A stretch of DNA of 64,000 nucleotides from HKCCE3408 sp039191215 (GTDB lineage Bacteria; Pseudomonadota; Alphaproteobacteria; Rhodobacterales; Rhodobacteraceae): contig JBCCXT010000001.1 of the NCBI GenBank assembly GCA_039191215.1, forward strand, positions 1-64,000, in the 5' to 3' direction. The first letter of the stretch is position 1, and each line of letters begins with the position of its first letter. The notes under the pieces were generated by a model. It worked only from the letters and a program-made list of their open reading frames with translations. It made no database searches and was not told the origin of the DNA. Shown piece after piece: positions 60,174-64,000 of this stretch. A program made the position numbers and the translations under genes.

Positions 60174-60626
60174 CTAATTATTGGGGTTCGGGATGGCAAA
60201 GCCGGGGACAACACCATAATCCTCGTGGTTGAGGTTCACGATGCCTTCGTCTTCGACGATCTCGTCTATGGTGACGTAATTCAGCCCGTCGCGCTCATAC
60301 AGCGTCACATTGGCTGTCACCACATGGCTGGCCAATTCCATCTGTCGCGCGCCACCGGCATTCTGGCCGTCGCCTTCGATCGACAGGATCATGTAGACGG
60401 TGCCATCTTCGGCCAACATGCCCACAGGGATGCCGCCCGCCGAACACCAAAGCGCGCAGGTGTGATGCGCGCTGCCTTGCACAGCATCCGGCCCGCCCAT
60501 CACGCCGGAAAAGTAGCACCAAGTGTCGATAAACTCGCCACGCACCGTTATTTGTTCGCCCGTTGCATAGGCCGGTAGCGTGGTGAGCGCAGTCAAACCG
60601 GCCGCGGCAATTGTGATGTGGCGCAT
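60174..60626 (-). CDS. Exported Cys/His-rich protein, unknown
   Basis: This 150-residue protein has a signal peptide (ITIAAAGLTALTTLPAYA) and a mature N-terminus with FIDTWCYFSGVMGG, then SAHHTCALWCSAGGIPVGMLAEDGTVYMIL. The W-C-Y ... HHTCALWC cluster looks like a metal or haem-related site (inference). It starts the three-gene run leading to the SCO protein. I do not recognise a characterised family. The 158 bp to the divergent dxr gene hold their promoters. Confidence 0.72.
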   Translation of the reverse strand: MRHITIAAAGLTALTTLPAYATGEQITVRGEFIDTWCYFSGVMGGPDAVQGSAHHTCALWCSAGGIPVGMLAEDGTVYMILSIEGDGQNAGGARQMELASHVVTANVTLYERDGLNYVTIDEIVEDEGIVNLNHEDYGVVPGFAIPNPNN

Positions 60627-60784
60627 GCCAAACCCCCTGTTCTTCGTGATTCTCTGGGATACGCTAAAGGCTATTCAACCGCGATGCTCATCACATTTGT
60701 TCACACAATGCCCCGCGACGACACGCTTGCACCACGCGCGCGCTCAGGTTTAGGTTGAAAAGAAGAGTGTAAAGGCAGGCTTAC

Positions 60785-61945
60785 ATGCGCCGTGTCACAA
60801 TTTTGGGAGCGACCGGATCGATCGGGCAAAACACGCTCGATCTGATCGCGCGCAACCCCGACGCCTACCAAATTGCCGCGCTCACGGGGGGGCGCAATGT
60901 CGACCGCCTGGCACAAGATGCCCGCAACTTGCGTGCCGAACTGGCGGTCACGGCGCATCCCGAATTGCTGGGCGATTTACGCGACCGCCTTGCGGGCAGT
61001 GGCATCGAAGCTGCCGCAGGAGCAGAAGCGATCCTGGAGGCCGCTGCGCGCCCGGCCGACTGGGTCATGTCGGCCATCGTTGGCTCAGCCGGATTGGAGC
61101 CCGGTCTTGCCGCCCTGGCCCAGGGTCGCACATTGGCGCTTGCGAACAAAGAAAGCCTGGTTTGCGCAGGGCCCCTGGTGATGCGGGCTGCGGCCCAATC
61201 CGGCGCTACGCTGCTTCCCGTTGACAGTGAACATTCGGCCATCTTTCAGGCCCTTGCCGGCGAAGACATCTCAGCCGTGGAGCGTGTCATCATCACCGCG
61301 TCAGGTGGGGCTTTTCGCGATTGGCCGATCGAGCAATTGGCCCAGGCGACGCTCGCCCAGGCCTGCACGCATCCCAATTGGGATATGGGCCAGCGGATCA
61401 CAATCGACAGCGCCAGCCTGTTTAACAAAGCAATGGAGATCATTGAAGCAAAAGAGTTTTTCGGCTTTAAACCTGACCAGATAGAGGTTGTGATCCATCC
61501 CGAAAGCATGGTGCACGCCTTGGTCGGCTTCCGCGATGGCGCATTGATGGCGCATCTTGGCCCCGCCGATATGCGCCACGCCATCGGCTACGCGCTGCAC
61601 TGGCCCGACCGCAATGGCCTACCTGTTGCGCGCCTCGACTTGCCAGCGCTCGGCCAACTGACATTCCGCGACCCTGACGAGGCACGCCATCCCGCGCTCC
61701 GCCTCGCACGCGAGGTGATGGCAGCCGGCGGGTTGAGCGGATGTGTGTTTTGTGCCGCCAAAGAGGCCGCACTTGATGCGTTCATCGAAGGAAAGATCGG
61801 CTTTTTGGATATGGCCGCCATTGTCGAGGCGGTGTTGGAGCAGATGCCCACCGTGGTGCAAACAGACCTCGACGCCGTTCGCGCAACCGATGCTGAGGCG
61901 CGCCGTCGCGCCGATGCCGCCATCACGCGGCGGGCGGCGGCCTGA
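60785..61945 (+). CDS. dxr: 1-Deoxy-D-xylulose 5-phosphate reductoisomerase
   Basis: At 386 residues it has the full family length. NADPH motif VTILGATGSIGQNTLDLIARNPD; ALANKESLVCAG; the acidic metal/substrate segment LLPVDSEHSAIFQAL; substrate loop ITASGGAFRDWP; and the C-terminal NPxGD-equivalent region NWDMGQRITIDSASLFNKAMEIIEA. It converts DXP to MEP in non-mevalonate isoprenoid synthesis. Cytoplasmic. It is divergent from the exported-protein run and is normally followed by an rseP-type gene in relatives; here katG follows on the opposite strand. Confidence 0.96.
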   Translation: MRRVTILGATGSIGQNTLDLIARNPDAYQIAALTGGRNVDRLAQDARNLRAELAVTAHPELLGDLRDRLAGSGIEAAAGAEAILEAAARPADWVMSAIVGSAGLEPGLAALAQGRTLALANKESLVCAGPLVMRAAAQSGATLLPVDSEHSAIFQALAGEDISAVERVIITASGGAFRDWPIEQLAQATLAQACTHPNWDMGQRITIDSASLFNKAMEIIEAKEFFGFKPDQIEVVIHPESMVHALVGFRDGALMAHLGPADMRHAIGYALHWPDRNGLPVARLDLPALGQLTFRDPDEARHPALRLAREVMAAGGLSGCVFCAAKEAALDAFIEGKIGFLDMAAIVEAVLEQMPTVVQTDLDAVRATDAEARRRADAAITRRAAA

Positions 61946-62004
61946 AAAGACCGGGGCGCGGCCAGCGCTGCGCCCCGAGCTTTCCTGCAGAAATTTGGCT
62001 TAGA

Positions 62005-64000
<1,996 letters not shown>

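Overview
The window is a GC-rich, tightly packed chromosomal stretch that reads as alphaproteobacterial, most likely Rhodobacteraceae (roseobacter group). This rests on the heterotetrameric sarcosine oxidase set soxB/D/A/G, CcmI followed by RuvX and a DUF1289 protein, a TRAP transporter, the non-pyrrolysine MttB homologue beside dimethylglycine-dehydrogenase-like flavoproteins, GTG/ATG starts with 4-nt stop/start overlaps, and short G5-C5 hairpins at gene ends. The genus cannot be named from sequence alone. No rRNA, tRNA, CRISPR array or intact mobile element was seen.

Layout. 0.5-8.6 kb: a polytopic membrane glycosyltransferase-like protein, a frameshifted fatty-acid desaturase relic, an Atm1-type ABC exporter, a LysM protein, a LOG-family protein, a metallophosphoesterase and iron superoxide dismutase. 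8.9-15.6 kb: a solute-binding-like protein and sarcosine oxidase, with two small envelope-protein genes between soxB and soxDAG. 15.7-19.9 kb: ccmI, ruvX, DUF1289, a membrane protein, a putative 2-oxoglutarate dioxygenase and dusA. A broken integrase abuts the dusA 5' end. 20.4-22.4 kb: a creatinase-fold protein that lacks the M24 metal ligands, in operon with a nitrilase-family amidase.

22.5-35.4 kb is an aromatic-acid region. A 1062-residue self-sufficient reductive dehalogenase (cobalamin/two [4Fe-4S] dehalogenase fused to a flavin/NAD/[2Fe-2S] reductase) lies at the end of a four-gene cluster. Next to it are pcaF, pobA, an AraC-type PobR and a TRAP transporter. The arrangement suggests that halogenated 4-hydroxybenzoates are dehalogenated aerobically and fed into the protocatechuate route.

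35.4-48.7 kb is a 12-gene leftward operon facing a two-gene rightward operon across a 130-bp divergent promoter with a near-perfect 20-bp palindrome. Together they encode tryptophan 2,3-dioxygenase, an arylformamidase-like hydrolase, kynureninase, 2-aminobenzoate-CoA ligase, the two-domain 2-aminobenzoyl-CoA monooxygenase/reductase, beta-oxidation-like enzymes, a glutaryl-CoA-dehydrogenase-like enzyme and a MarR regulator. This is a nearly self-contained tryptophan to anthranilate to CoA-thioester catabolic island.

48.8-52.8 kb is an arsenic operon (arsR, arsC, aquaglyceroporin, GAPDH, arsJ). Its ArsC has lost the nucleophilic cysteine, so arsenate detoxification probably relies on GAPDH/ArsJ. 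53.0-59.0 kb holds a methylamine/betaine-type demethylation cluster (dimethylglycine-dehydrogenase-like, MttB-like, TetR, FAD oxidase). 59.0-64.0 kb holds a SCO protein with two unknown Cys-containing exported proteins, dxr, and katG running off the right edge.
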